A stretch of DNA of 64,000 bases from Zeus faber (Eukaryota; Chordata; Actinopteri; Zeiformes; Zeidae). Position numbers and translations under genes: made by a program. The notes beneath the pieces were generated by a model. That model worked only from the letters and a program-made list of their open reading frames with translations. It did not search any database and had not been told where the DNA came from. Shown in pieces: positions 39,255 to 51,717 of this stretch. The stretch lies in NCBI GenBank assembly GCA_960531495.1, contig OY482846.1:8436441-8500440 (forward strand), read 5' to 3'. The first letter of the stretch is position 1. The number at the start of each line of letters is the position of its first letter.

Positions 39255-39305
<51 letters not shown>
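39237..39305. repeat. (TC)n microsatellite
   Basis: TC run with several TATC interruptions, just upstream of the CpG cluster at 39460-39665. Confidence 0.95.
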
Positions 39306-39307
<2 letters not shown>

Positions 39308-39459
39308 TTCTCTCCGTTATCACTCTTGGGTGAGTGTTTGAGCAGCGTGTCCCCAGTCAACCTCTCCACCACCAGCTGACGGGTGAAGCTGTAGCCTAAT
39401 TTGAGTTTATGAGGTGTGGGACCACTGGGTGTTGTCCTAGCTGCCATTTTAGAAGAGGA

Positions 39460-39665
39460 GCTTGGAACGAACGCCGAGCCTCCACGGGGGGGGGGCTCCT
39501 ATCGGTCGTGAGTATCTCGCCGTCACGGGGTTGTACGGGGGGCTCGGACCTCACGGCGTCCCCTTCAAGCTGCCTCCCTGAGCTCCTCATGTACGCACGC
39601 ACAGACGCGTCCTGGAGCCGTGAGAGTTCGCGTTCTTTCGTTGAACCCTCGCCCCGCTTGGATTG
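39460..39665 (+). promoter_or_regulatory. Strongest CpG cluster in the window; candidate plcb4 promoter or first exon
   Basis: I count 23 CpGs in about 205 bases, by far the densest patch in an otherwise CpG-poor window. It follows a (CT)n tract and lies 6.5 kb upstream of coding exon 1. A donor-like GATTG|gtgaga stands at its right edge (39666), giving a plausible non-coding first exon that could splice to 46139. No TATA box is evident and no conserved protein is encoded. The open frame across it is probably just the effect of high GC. Confidence 0.35.
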
Positions 39666-39890
39666 GTGAGATGTTATCCCATTGAGGGGAAATATAATCT
39701 AACAAGGGAAGTTTGAAATAGGTAGATCTGAGATTATTGCTCACACGACAGAACAGTTGAGCTGGTCCAAATGAAGATGTCGTGTCTGTCTGCCTGTGTA
39801 TGTTTTTTTTTTCCCTCCAGGCCTTATTTGGTAATATGGAAGAATGGCGGAAGAAGTGCTCAGTACCTTTTACTTGAGTAATAACATATC

Positions 39891-41748
39891 TAGGGTCCAA
39901 TGGATATGGATTTTCTGTCACCAATACCGATTTTAGGGGGCAAAAATTAGATAACCAATATTATCCGCCGATATTTTTGCCATGTGATTATGTTTTTTTG
40001 TTTAGTTTTTTTTTGCAGGTAATAAATGGTCTTAGGAAAACATTGCTTTATTGAACAAAATTAATATGAATGTGTATAAATAAAATTGAATGTATGATAA
40101 CAAAATAAATATTTCCAATGAATACTTAACTCAAACAAAATAAGTTTGAACCGTGTATATTATTAACTCATATAACAGAAGCACAAATTAATATTAGCAT
40201 AAAAAGCACTGGCACTCCGTCCAGTGTCCTTTGTGGCATAGTACGCACACATTTATTTAACAAATCTAAAATGAAAATAGTATTTTATTTAAAAAAAACT
40301 TTTTTAAATCCCTCATTTTTATTTGTTACAATTCCAGGACCAATCAGGTTGTGATAGGGCCTGTCGCTTTAACAGATTGCATTGTGGGTAAGTCCTGTTG
40401 ACACGCGGCTAGAGGGGGATGCGTAGGATGATGGAGAGATGGCTATGAGACCAAATGCACTTGTTGTGCGTTATTACTTTTCCAAAGTTGAAGGAGTACT
40501 GCCTCACGTTGTCTCTGTGAAAGGAAATCACTCATTGTTGGAATTTCCCAACAACATGGTTCCATTCAAACAACTAAACAGTACATGTCCAAGGCATTTC
40601 AACTTCATAAACTTTTGAGACTAAAATAAAACAGACACGATTCAGACCCGTTGTTCTGGAGCTGCAAGCGAACTCCATATGAGGACACAAACACAGAATA
40701 TGTTTTTGACTGACTTGGGGGTGAGTAAGGCATGTCAAATATTTCATTGTTAAAACCCCAGCAGGGATGAAAATTATGTTATAGTAGGCCTGTCTCCATC
40801 AGCTTACTATTGACACTGACAATCCTTTGATGGTTATTTAATATTCTCCAAGATTACATTTAATCTTCTCTAAAGTCAAATGTCCACAGATAAATATTGA
40901 CTTCATTCAATTTTTAGTTAAGGAATAGGAAGTTAGAAGAACATTTCAACGGATGCTGATAGTCCTGCGTAACATAAATATCAGCCAATATTATTGGATA
41001 GGGCTGCCAGAACGAAATTGGAATAGAATTTTATTTAAAAAACATTTTTTTTACTTTTCAAATTCTGAAATTGCCATTCAATCGTGTATTTTTTTAAATA
41101 AATAAGAAGTTGATTTATAGATGTTTTGGCTAATGTTAGCAAATCAATTCACATGTGATGAGCAATAAGGTTCAATATAAGTTCATCCAGTTTGTTGCAC
41201 AGTTAACACACATTAGAGACACATATTCCCGGTAACTGTGCGAAGTCCGTGTCGGAGGAGACACATGAGAGCACCGGAGCGGTGCGTTTTGCTCTCCTCC
41301 GGTGTTTCACTGTGTGTACAGGGAGAGTGCGCCTTTGACCAGAATGTCCAGTTATTCTACAGATGTGTCGATTAAAGTGGGAAATAAACCCCGACCATCA
41401 CCGACGGAATGTCCTCTAGTGCAGATGTTCCCAACCACCAGCTTGCGGACTGTGCTGGGCCGTGGGGCATTTGCCACCGGGCCGTGAGAACATGGGCGGG
41501 ATTTTTTCAGGAGCGATGACAGCAGGAAACGGAGTAAATTAAATACATCTAAAGTTTTTATTTGCTTTGTTTGGAGAAAAAATTGCGCTGATCGGAACCA
41601 TGAGTAACACCCCCAGTTCTAAATTTGACAATTAAAAATTGGAATATATTTAAATTTAAAAAATAATAACACATACAAATTCAAATGGGATAATAGAGGA
41701 ATATCTGCAACCCTATTATTGGACTACCGATATATCGTTCGAGCCCTA
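39891..41748. repeat. Longer dispersed repeat hosting the hAT-like insertion
   Basis: Left end TAGGGTCCAATGGATATGG; the reverse complement of the right end is TAGGGCTCGAACGATATATC. Both flanks of the hAT insertion carry CCGATAT or CCAATATTATT repeat words, e.g. AACCAATATTATCCGCCGAT at 39952 and ATCAGCCAATATTATTGGA at 40980. No target duplication found and no coding sequence. Confidence 0.5.
40999..41715 (+). mobile_element. 717-bp non-autonomous hAT-like element with 8-bp target duplication
   Basis: It starts TAGGGCTGC and ends GCAACCCTA (inverted TAGGGYTGC) and is flanked on both sides by TTATTGGA (40991-40998 and 41716-41723), the 8-bp duplication usual for hAT elements. The left 250 bp match 59880-60130, which begins at the same terminal base. 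The middle matches 25945-26262. No transposase frame, so it was mobilised in trans. Confidence 0.8.
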
Positions 41749-43779
41749 ATACCCTATCCTGACACCAAATTATTGTAGTTAAAGTGAAAGCACCACATTG
41801 ATATATCTACTTAAGTAAAAGTAAATAAGTGCTTGCTCTTGAATATACTGTATTCAAAGTAAAAACACTGATATAACAGTGCCTATAATATGGCATAAAG
41901 TGCTACTGTACCCTTTTTTTCTGCAGATCAGTGCTCATGTCAACCCTGATTATAATTGACAAAAAAATAGTATAGGTTGTGCTTTAGTGATTTGCAAAGA
42001 TATGGATCTTTGATGATATGGATGATTGATGAGAGATTCTAATCAATTTGAGAAATCCATTGTGTTAGAAACATGGTAGAGTAAAAGTTGAAAGTCTCCG
42101 AACCTGAATTTAATTAACTTGAGTGCTGATGCTTGAAAAATGTACTTAAGTGCAGGAACATAGTACTTCATATTTTTCACCAGTGGTAGCGTGTCTGTCA
42201 GACTAGGCGTGTTATGATTCAACACGATTCTGTATTGTGTTTAGCCTATTTATCCATTCCCTGTGTGTGTTCTGCTTTTGAATGGCTGCCTGGCCTCAGT
42301 TCCTGCTCTCTACAGGAAGTGTACTTTTGTGTTTTTCATATTTTTTACTGCATGTGTGTGCGTGTGTGTGTGTGTTCTGTTCCCCTGGCGGGACACCACA
42401 GATGGTGGAGGGCTGTGTTTGATGGGCTTGGCTCCTCTACATGTGCGAGCACATGCTCCTGTGTGGTGGGGAGTGTGTATCATCCTCAAATAGGGATGCT
42501 GCTCAGACTCATGCAGAACTGGAAGATGGACTGTAGAAGCCCCCTAGCATTGCCTAAACTAGAGGTCTCAAACCCAAATAACCTAGGGTTTCCACTGCTC
42601 AGGTGGTCTTCTCACAGGGGCTCCGTGTTGAACGTCAAGGGAAAAACAAACTGTTCCATTTTCTTTATTAATTTTATTTGTATTTTTTACACTTTGCATT
42701 GCCTAATATACATAATACAAGACAAAACTTTATTAATCCCCATCGGGAAATGTTGGTGTCACAGAAACAATTCAAGAAAGTAAATATGATATTAAAAAAT
42801 AAGATAAAAAATAACAAATATTCACATCTATCCACAGGTTACAAGGATAAGCACTATTCTAGTGCAAGTTTCATTTATTTTTTTCGGTGAGCTGGATTCT
42901 GTGCAGTTCCTCATGGTTACTCATTGATGGCCCCCTAATGATGCCCCCAGAGGGAATTTAATCTTTTACTTCCCGTCTTCCTCGGTCAGATCAGAGCTCT
43001 GGAGCTCTGAGCATAAGTAAGCCTGGAAGTGGGGGAGATCCAGACTCTGACACCCAGCAAACAGTTTATTTTGTTGGACATTTTTTGGGGAGCAATTTGT
43101 TTTCTATAGTAGTTCTAGTTTGTAGCATTCTGGATGTTTTTACGATATTATTATTTTAAAGTAGAAAATGGACAACAAATAGACTAGTGTTTCCAAATGG
43201 TATTATTGTTTGCGCCGCTGTTGCAAGGACAGCGGCTTTACTTCGCTTTACATTTTCCTCCGAGTGCTCCGTGAAGAGATGATTAGACTCCATTCGTAAT
43301 TCCATTAGGTTCGATTCTTTACTGTCATTTCTCAGCATACATTGAGAAGGAAATTTGTCCTCTGCATTTGACCACCTTCTTTGCCTCCTCCGTCGAAAGG
43401 GTTCTTTTTCTCTTGCCGGGTAGGGTTTCCACTCTCACTTCGGTCGTTCCACCGTCCACCATTACCACTACTGGGGAAGCTACCAATAGCTACCACGGAA
43501 AACAAAAGCGATATCCTCTTCCTCTTTTGGTTGCGCAATGGCTTCCTTTGTGCCGTAAATCCAGCCTTCATTCTCTCGGGATAGTGTACACGGTGGCAGA
43601 CAGAATTGCATAGTGAAAGGCGAGGCTTATAGGCAACCAATCTAAACGCTGATGGTATCATAATTCTACATCCATTACACTGTGCAATCAGCATTAACTT
43701 CATAATGATAAGTTAAAGCAAAAAAGTTGCCTATTTCCACTTTTAACTAATTATAAAGACGCAAGATGTATCGCAGGCA
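41749..43779. other. Non-coding stretch, only retroposon tail fragments
   Basis: Contains the tail-like fragment at 42720 and a GAAATTTGTCCTCTGCATTT word at 43351 common in fish retroposons. Open frames in the 43332-43703 region have no recognised family. Confidence 0.45.
42720..42755 (+). repeat. Short retroposon 3'-tail-like fragment
   Basis: ACTTTATTAATCCCCATCGG then GAAAT is the inverse arrangement of the tail at about 17050 (rc of CCCTCGGGGATTAATAAAGT), so it is probably the end of an old retroposon on the minus strand. Confidence 0.3.
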
Positions 43780-44560
43780 TAACTTAGCTTTTCGTGATGC
43801 TGGAAGGTGTACCCCCTGAGTTTCACAGGAGCTAGGCTAGTTGATCCCCTTTTGCACAATCTGTTCAAGGTGGGAATATTGCGCCTTTATTCCACCTCGC
43901 AGTTCTGTGTAAAAGGTACAAAGATGGAACGGGGGTGCATTGTTGATCCACTTCTGAGATGGCAGCGGATGCAATCATAGAGGCGAAACGGGGCCGAAAC
44001 GCCGTCTGTGTAAAAGGCCCAGCCGGGATGCCGGCCTGGAGTATTATGTTTTGACGACTGACTGTCAGTTGCTGGCAGAAAAAAAACTCAGCAAGTCAGC
44101 ACCGTCCTCACCCACGGCTACAGGGTTTATCAAATTAAATGATTTTATGTAATTTTATGGTTTTAAATAATATGTTTATTACATCAGTGTGATTCTCCTC
44201 AAAAGTATGTTATACATCACACTAGAGGCAGTCCCTGTCACACCCCCATGAACACGGCATTGTGCCGGAAAGCCGGCATACTGTATATCTAAAATCACAC
44301 ACAAGGGCGGCATTATGCCGTCTTTGTTTGACATGGCTTTGCTCTTTTACAATGAACCAGAGACGGACCTTCTCCCGGCAACATTGCGGTATCTCTGTAT
44401 AAAAGTGGCGTCTGTTGGCATGAAATTATGGCAGGTGTACTCCACTAGTTTCGCAGCAGCTAGGCCAGCTGAGCCCCTCTGCGGTCTGGCATTGAGCTAA
44501 AAGAGTTGCATGCCCTTAACTTAATTGAACCGTCCACCATTGAATAAAAAAATGAGCAAA
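43780..44560. repeat. Pair of diverged repeat modules
   Basis: GGTGTACCCCCTGAGTTTCA followed by GGAGCTAGGCTAGTTGA at 43804-43850 reappears as GGTGTACTCCACTAGTTTCG, CAGCTAGGCCAGCTGAG at 44433-44475. GTGTAAAAGG also occurs twice. Probably remnants of one MITE family in tandem; boundaries not defined. Confidence 0.4.
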
Positions 44561-44895
44561 AGAAAGAACCCAGTGTCATTTAAACAATACATTTAATAAA
44601 TAGAGACAGCCCGGCAGCCTGGTTCAGTCTGCGGCAGCGACAGTCACATCGGCTATACGTTATCTTCAGGTAGCTTTTATTAATCTGCTCCGTGATCTTT
44701 GTGTGCGACATCAAAAGCAGACCTCCACCCCTACCCCCTGCTCCACCTCCACCCAGCCGTTTCAGCAGCGCTCTGTCACACACAGGTGCTCCGTCTCCTC
44801 CATGTCCTCTCCTCTATATCTTCCTCTGTCCCTGTTTGCCTTCATCGCTCTACCTCCTGCTCCCACGAACACTCTCGCTCTCTCTCTTAGTCATC

Positions 44896-44934
<39 letters not shown>

Positions 44935-46138
44935 GTCTCATTGTGTCTCCCTCTCATTTCTCCTTTCAGTTTAATTTCTACTTCCTTTTGATACGTTCTA
45001 GATGGTCTGTCTTCTTTGAGAACGCCGCCACTTTAATCTTTTCCCCTCCCTTTGCTGTCGTTGCCCCCCCCACCATCACCACCAGCACCACCCTCATCCT
45101 CTTCTCCTCAGCATGTCTTTTTCTTTTGCACTGTCTCTATCATCACTGTCATTGTCATCGTGACACGTGCCCAAAAGCTGTAAAACCGTGAAGCCGTTTG
45201 TGCTGGAGCACCTGACAAGGTCGAGCTCACACCGGATTTAAAAAATGACAACAATAAATCCCTGTAATGACTTATTGACTGACTAATCTCCCAGAGCCTA
45301 TACATAGAACGTGGCGCTCTCACATTCGCAGCTAAGCTTGACACGTTTTGGGGCCTGACGTCACCAAACGGGCCTATATTTAGGAAGGTGTCATCAACAA
45401 TGTCTCCGATTTCTGTCGCTGCAAGTGCTTTATCTGAGGTGAAGACTTGCGCACGGATGTGTGGAATCCAGGTTGCAGCAGGGTTTCAAAGCCGCTGCGC
45501 CGGGTGAAAGTGGAGGTAAAGGGGGTAAGAAAAATGAAAAGGGGAGATAATCCCATTGTGTTTCTGCTTGATGGGACGCAGCATTTCTGTCTGTTCCGCC
45601 TTGTTTCTTCATTTTAACACGATCCAGTGGGTTTTGATTTTTGCTCTGTGGTGTTTCTGGTGTTCTGAGATCTTGTTCGATGCTTTTAATTTAGGTCTTT
45701 TAAAATTGACATTACAGCTGTTTGGGTGCCAAAATGATGGCCTAGCTTTCTACATCATGTCGAGGAGAGTTGTTGGTCAACTCATCCCCAGGCCTGGCCA
45801 CACCCCCTTGGATTATTTTTTCCTTTGATTATCAATGGGAGCGATATTAACATGAGATTAACTGGGCGGGGCAACAGCCATCAACAGTCAGTTGATCAGG
45901 ATCAGACCCAGGGTCTTCAAAATCAGTAATGTCATAATAATTGTTCCTGAAAAAGGCATTATTCCTATCTGACCCAAGAGTCATTATTTGGTACTAGGGG
46001 TATCTGTCCATCCCTAGTTCAGTTAATACAAAAGAGGATTCAAACCGCGGGAAGCAATGTTGTTACGTGTGTATTCGCATATTTTTTTCTTCTTTTCACT
46101 ATAGTTTAAACTTTTTTACTCTTTTTTTTCTGTCTCAG
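44561..46138. other. Non-coding stretch upstream of plcb4 coding exon 1
   Basis: Pyrimidine-rich at 44700-45130, then mixed sequence, then the acceptor tract of plcb4 coding exon 1. No coding sequence recognised. Confidence 0.5.
44899..44931. repeat. (TC)n microsatellite
   Basis: Pure TC run within a wider pyrimidine-rich stretch (44700-45000). Confidence 0.95.
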
Positions 46139-46152
46139 GTTCGTAAGCAGCC
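46139..46152 (+). other. plcb4: 5' UTR part of plcb4 coding exon 1, with its splice acceptor
   Basis: The AG at 46137-46138 closes a long T/C tract (from about 46081), and 14 bases then precede the ATG. A second AG at 46149-46150 could serve as an acceptor 12 bases downstream; either choice leaves the start codon intact. The 14 bases also contain gtaagc (46143-46148), which resembles a donor but would leave an exon of only four bases. Confidence 0.75.
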
Positions 46153-46236
46153 ATGACAAAGTCCTACGAGTTCAACTGGCAGAAGCATCTGCCGGAGTTC
46201 ATGCAGGAAGGAGCCTCATTCGACAGGTTTGATGAG
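46153..46236 (+). CDS. plcb4: plcb4 coding exon 1 (start codon, residues 1-28)
   Basis: First coding exon of phosphoinositide-specific phospholipase C beta 4. This family acts at the inner plasma membrane downstream of Gq/11 receptors and hydrolyses PIP2 to IP3 and diacylglycerol. The 28 codons start [16 protein letters not shown], which matches the distinctive beta-4 N-terminus; beta-1 and beta-3 begin MAGAQPGVHAL. The ATG has G at -3 and C at -1 and -2, a favourable context. The exon itself begins at 46139 after a pyrimidine tract and CAG, leaving 14 bases of 5' UTR, so there must be an upstream non-coding exon. The donor after GATGAG is gtaagg (46237), phase 0. Beta-4 identity rests on my memory of the vertebrate protein; which teleost copy this is cannot be decided here. 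Confidence 0.93.
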
Positions 46237-46484
46237 GTAAGGCCACTTCATCCAAACATCATTCCAGTCGTTGGGTGGAGAAATGGTATTCACGGAGTAA
46301 CCACTTTTAGCCAGAGGGCAGGTCTTTATTATTCTCCATTTATCTTTACATGTGCCCTGGAAGTGAGAGGTGTTTTACACTATGGCAGAGCCTTGTCAAT
46401 GAACCCAGTCATTACCCAGGTCATCCACTGCTGTGACCCACCATCATCCTTTACCTGAATGATCACCTTCAGGCTGGAGCAAGA

Positions 46485-46486
<2 letters not shown>

Positions 46487-46538
<52 letters not shown>
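46487..46538. repeat. (AC)n microsatellite, 26 units
   Basis: Uninterrupted; 250 bp downstream of plcb4 coding exon 1. Confidence 0.98.
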
Positions 46539-46543
<5 letters not shown>

Positions 46544-48103
46544 AACATCCTGTTCAAGTCATAGAAGAAAAGCAGGGGCAATTTATTTATGGTCTGGTTC
46601 GTCATTGTGTTAGTCATAGCTGCAGCTGGAGGCCGGCTCGAGCCACCGCATCGATCAGCTTCATTAAGAGTCGTTGCTGTGGCGACTTCCTGTCTGCACC
46701 AAGTGTTACTGGGGGCTCAACCCGGCATGAAGGCGTGACCCGGTGTGTGCGCGTGTGCGTGCGTGCGTGTGTGTGTCTGTTTGTGTCAGGTATGGATCCA
46801 CATAGAATTGTATGAACAATAAATACTATCCTATCATCGATTTGTTAGTAGATTGGAAACGGCGATACCGAATACTTCAACAAAGACTCAGCAATGAAGA
46901 CGAGCGTCCCCAAAACATATTTATTTCAGGACCGTTTGTGTTTTTATCATCTCAAATTCAGTAATAAATCTTAATTCATGTGTTTTGTAGATCCGAGCGC
47001 CTAACTCTACAACGTTACGAGCAGACGCTAACTGTCACAGGCAGGTTACGCACACACACTGTAACACACTCCACCGCATCAGGAAATCCCCTTGGTCCTC
47101 CATGTGTGTGTTCGCCCACAGCGGGTCTGGGAGGAACCCCCGCCCCCGCTCGAGAAGAGACGAGAAACTTAAAAGCGGCGTAGGAAAAAGCATCATCAAA
47201 TCACACGGCATTCTAAAGTGAGCCGTGAAACTGGGCCGACGGGTCCACAAATAAATTCTACAGAGTATTGCTGTAGAATGTGGCCAACCCGGACTGGGTC
47301 GAATGGCCGTGGCGCGGATTGGCCTGGATATCTCGAATAGTCATAATGTGGAGCTCAAGTCACCAGGAACGGTGAGGTTGGACGTTACCATTTAAAGTTT
47401 CCAGCTCGAGCCCCATTAGCATCACTTTGTTTATCGCTATTATTCCTATGCATCACACTGAAGTCGCTGGAGAAAATGCCCGGGTCCATTAAGCTGATTC
47501 ATGCCGTTTGATGACCGTATCCCAGCGCCAGACTCAAATTATCCAAATGCCTCCGTTTGGAGCTTGGATTTATGAGATATACTGTATGCTTTGGGCTGTT
47601 GTGGCTGTAATGGCTAGCGTGACTATGAGCATGAGCACCGTGTGACCCCTACATTTTGCGTGTCCTGAATTGAATTACGCTGTAAATATTCTGGCCAGTG
47701 GAAGATCTGGAGCCTTCGCTGATATTGAGACCATGGGAATATTAGGAGGTGAGAGTTTGTTGCCTTTTTAAGATAGTAGTGGCTCAGGTTGCTCAGTCTA
47801 ACATAATATCTCTCCTAAAATCCATATCGCGTCCTCCACCTCATCTATGATTCTCTTTTATGATGAAAACTGGTGTAATTGCAGTACGAGGCAATGGGGT
47901 GGAATCAAAGCTCTCACCTGCACTGAACCAAACATCTCATACGCTGGATACGTGCAAATGTTTAACGGTGAGGTGATCTATAAGTGATGGAATCTGACTT
48001 GCTCCTTCCTCGCTCATCCTCAGCTTAATTTAATATAAAAGAAATCACTGACCTCAGATACCTAGTAATTACATGCAGACAGTGATTACTACTCTTAGGG
48101 AAA

Positions 48104-48106
<3 letters not shown>

Positions 48107-48179
<73 letters not shown>

Positions 48180-48180
48180 T

Positions 48181-48219
<39 letters not shown>
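48107..48219. repeat. (GT)n microsatellite
   Basis: About 56 units with two GTCT-type interruptions. Confidence 0.97.
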
Positions 48220-48226
<7 letters not shown>

Positions 48227-48476
48227 ATAGCTGTTACTGTAGCTTGGCTAATAGCAGGGCTGCAGGGGACATGTGTTGATTAAAGTGAGGTACACATTGG
48301 TCACATGCAGACGAAAGATACTGTACACACGAACAGGCTGTATGTTCTCTCTCTGGGTCGAGGACAAATACACTCAAAAAAATATGGTAATCAGGATGGA
48401 TTTTTCCAGAAAACACTCTCCACCCACTGAAACCCCATGGAGCAACAGATGGTAGTGACAGGTAATATACGAAAGG

Positions 48477-48558
48477 GTGTGTGTGCGTGTGTGCATGCGT
48501 GTGCGTGTGCGTGCGCTAGTGTGTGTGTGTGTGGAGTGTGTGTGTGTGTGTGTGTGTT
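48477..48558. repeat. GT/GC-rich compound microsatellite
   Basis: Imperfect GTGC and GT units. Confidence 0.85.
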
Positions 48559-49328
48559 AGTGGCCCAAATAATAAAAACCATGCAAGAAAGACAGAGAGA
48601 GCAGTGTGACGGCTCTGAGCATCCTTGTTTATCCATTGAATGGAAACAACGTCATTCGTTTTTTCCTCCTTTTGTTCATTCATTCTTTTGTGCTTTTGAT
48701 TATCCCTTCACTTTGTAATATTACAATTGTCCCTTTGTCTCTTACTTTGCGTTTTTCAGTTCTTCTTCATTTTTTGTTGATTTCTTAGTTATTTTCCTTT
48801 GTTTCCATCCCTTGTTTCATACTGGTCATTGATTTAGCAAATATTCAACCATTTGACATTTTATAAACCGTGTGTTCATTTTTTTAAAACATTTTGTTGT
48901 TTGTTGTGTGTAGATTCACTTTCCTTCACCTTTTAATTTTTTTGTTATTAAATTTTCCCTTTGTCTCTTACCTGTGTGTTTTTCTTTGGTTTATTTCTGA
49001 ATTATTTTCCTATCTCATGCCTCTTGACTATATACTGTCCTATATTGTATAACTTAACGGGAAACTGTCAGTTGAAGCTATTCTGTCAATACTGGGATCG
49101 ATTTAAAATATTTTGATCACTCAGGTTGACTCCCAATGATCAATAAACAAGGTTTATGTGAAGAAAAACACCCCAACAACATCCTTTTGTCATAGAATGA
49201 ATTAAATTAACCAAGCTCCAGATGAAAATGTGTGTGTGGAAGCACCCTGGAGACTAAATGGATGGGAATGAGATGTGACTAGGGCCACTGAAGAGGTCAA
49301 AGAAATGCACATTTTCAATACCCTAATG

Positions 49329-49464
<136 letters not shown>

Positions 49465-51097
49465 ACTGCGTGCGCCCCCCCCCAAATACACACACAAACA
49501 TGGATAATCAGACACAGACTCCCTTTATTTTCTGATTGGAAATTGATTGGCGGGATCCCAGGATGCGGGTGATTATTCCAGGTTGTCGCCATGGGGATGC
49601 AGCAGTCTCCTGTTGACACACCAAGATGGATGCCAGCGGAACAGAATGCGAGGTGGAGAACGCCACAGGTTATTTAGCTTCAGCCGCTCCTTATGCCAAA
49701 GGGGATTAATGTGCAAGGATCTGACAGGTTCTTTAATGAGGCTGTCATGACAACTCCCCTCACGTGTCCATGGGTTTACACTGGTCATCGATTTAGGAAG
49801 TATTCAACCTTTTTAAATTTTATGAAGGCATTTAGATAAAAGAAGAAAAAAGTAGTTCAATCAGAAATAAGACAAGCAGAACTGTATGGCAAACTAAACA
49901 ATCTGTCTACATAGCCTGTAAACATTATTCCAAACATTTTTTGACATTATTTTAAGTCTTGAATGCTGGGAAATGCTTCACTAATATAGAGTAAAAGCAC
50001 CAATACACAGTGTGAATTACTAGTAAAGTACTAATACACTATGTATAATCCTTGAATTGAATTGTGTATGGTGTTGGTAATAATAATCATAATAATGCTA
50101 ATAATACTAACATATTTAATAACTATTTTTTTTAATCATCACTACACACGGATACTATTTCATTTATCATTGGAATGTCAGCAATTGTTATGGATCATAT
50201 GCATATGCACACTATTTTAGAAATGCAAAATGTACATAATGTATTATCGCTACATTTCAACGGTGCTGTGGGATTTATTTGTTCTTTTCAGTAATCAAAA
50301 AATCAAACATTAAGCAGATTAGAATCAATGGTGTATGAGAGAGGTTGACGTAGATGAAGTATATTCAAGATGGTAATTTGCAAACAGCTGTGGGATTTCA
50401 GCCATCTTCCCACCTCCACTACCACTTCATGTTGGGGTTTTTTTATCACCTGGACAATGCTGTATGTGCGTGTGTGTGTGTTGATGGGCGTTGCTCAGTG
50501 TTTTATTTCTGTTTTATTTGTTTGTTTTATTTATTTCATAAATGACTCATTCAACTGTGTGTGTGTGTGCGTGCATTTTGTGTTTATGTTCCTATTGTTT
50601 ACCTATTCTGGATCTGGACCTTGTGTGTATGTAGACACAAATCATTCATGCAGGTGCATTTCTCTTGGTGTGTGCGTGCGTATCATCGTCGTAGGTGCAA
50701 AGGCTCTTACCATTTCAAATAACAGACTTGTTACCTTGTCTTTGACTGTTAAAAGACCCTTGTGATAGATGGGGGAAAATATACAGGAGAGGATTATACA
50801 CACACCCACCTACACACACACAGAGCGGAGCTGGAGCTCTCAGGCAGGAATGTAAACTTGCGGGCCAGAGCCAGAGACTAACACATACAGGGGTCCCTGT
50901 CCATCTCTCTTCGTCTTACCCCCGGAGAGAGAGAGCGAGAGAGAGATGGATGGCGTCCTCGGCTAATTGTTCTTCTAGGTGTGCATGTGCGGCGGACGTG
51001 CATGTGCGGGGGGCGTGCACGTGAGCATAAGAGGACAGAGTGTTCCCATAAACCTTTCAACAAGCTCTATGAGACGGAGCTTCTGCAGCGGTGTGTT

Positions 51098-51130
51098 GGT
51101 AGCAAGTTGTCCCATAGACAACTTGCTACC
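51098..51130. repeat. plcb4: Perfect 14-bp foldback in plcb4 intron
   Basis: GGTAGCAAGTTGTC, then ccata, then GACAACTTGCTACC: arms perfectly complementary around a 5-nt loop. It is too short for a normal pre-miRNA but a very stable RNA or DNA cruciform. Confidence 0.7.
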
Positions 51131-51644
51131 GTGCTCTCTCATAGTTATTATTGTGTGTGTGTGCGTGCGTGCGTGTGCGTGTGAACTTGGCTTTACTGGA
51201 CTGTGGTGGCCTCGTCAGTCTGTGTTCACATGAAAGAAGAAGAAAAGTTTGGCTTTTTTCTTCCATACATGGGGATGTTTTGATTATTTAACTACACCCT
51301 TCTAAAAAAAACTATAGTCTGCCATTAAAAAAGTCTGTCATGCACCCAAAAGTCAAGTACAAAGTACATTTTCAGATACAAGGAATTTGTCGTGGTACGT
51401 ATTGGTGCGTTGCTGTACGGACAATTAGCATACAAAATGATTAACAGTCTAGAAAATGATTAAAACACATACACAAAAATATAAACATTTCACAAATAGT
51501 GGATATATGCACTGGGTGAGTTCAAATTGAAGGTTATGGCAGAGGGATATGAGGTTTCAAAAAGCAATATGTGCTAACTCGGCCAACGTTGTCTGTAGTT
51601 TTTGTGGTGGAGGAGCCAGAATATGTGATTTCAATAGCGTTTGA

Positions 51645-51646
<2 letters not shown>

Positions 51647-51681
<35 letters not shown>

Positions 51682-51717
51682 GATGGGTGTTGCTCAGTGT
51701 TCTATTTCTGCTTTGAA

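Noticed and set aside
39102-39341. Leu-Ser-rich frames near (TC)n tracts (also 44692-44991 and 55101-55470)
   Set aside because: Composition effect of CT repeats; no conserved family, no splice context.
39409-39924. 86- to 119-codon frames on both strands across the CpG cluster
   Set aside because: High GC lowers stop-codon frequency; frames overlap on opposite strands and neither peptide resembles a known family. Splicing from 39665 to 46139 would not keep the plcb4 frame.
42214-42783. 189-codon plus-strand open frame
   Set aside because: It includes a GT array and low-complexity Cys/Val and Ile/Phe stretches, has no recognised domain, and has no supporting splice sites.
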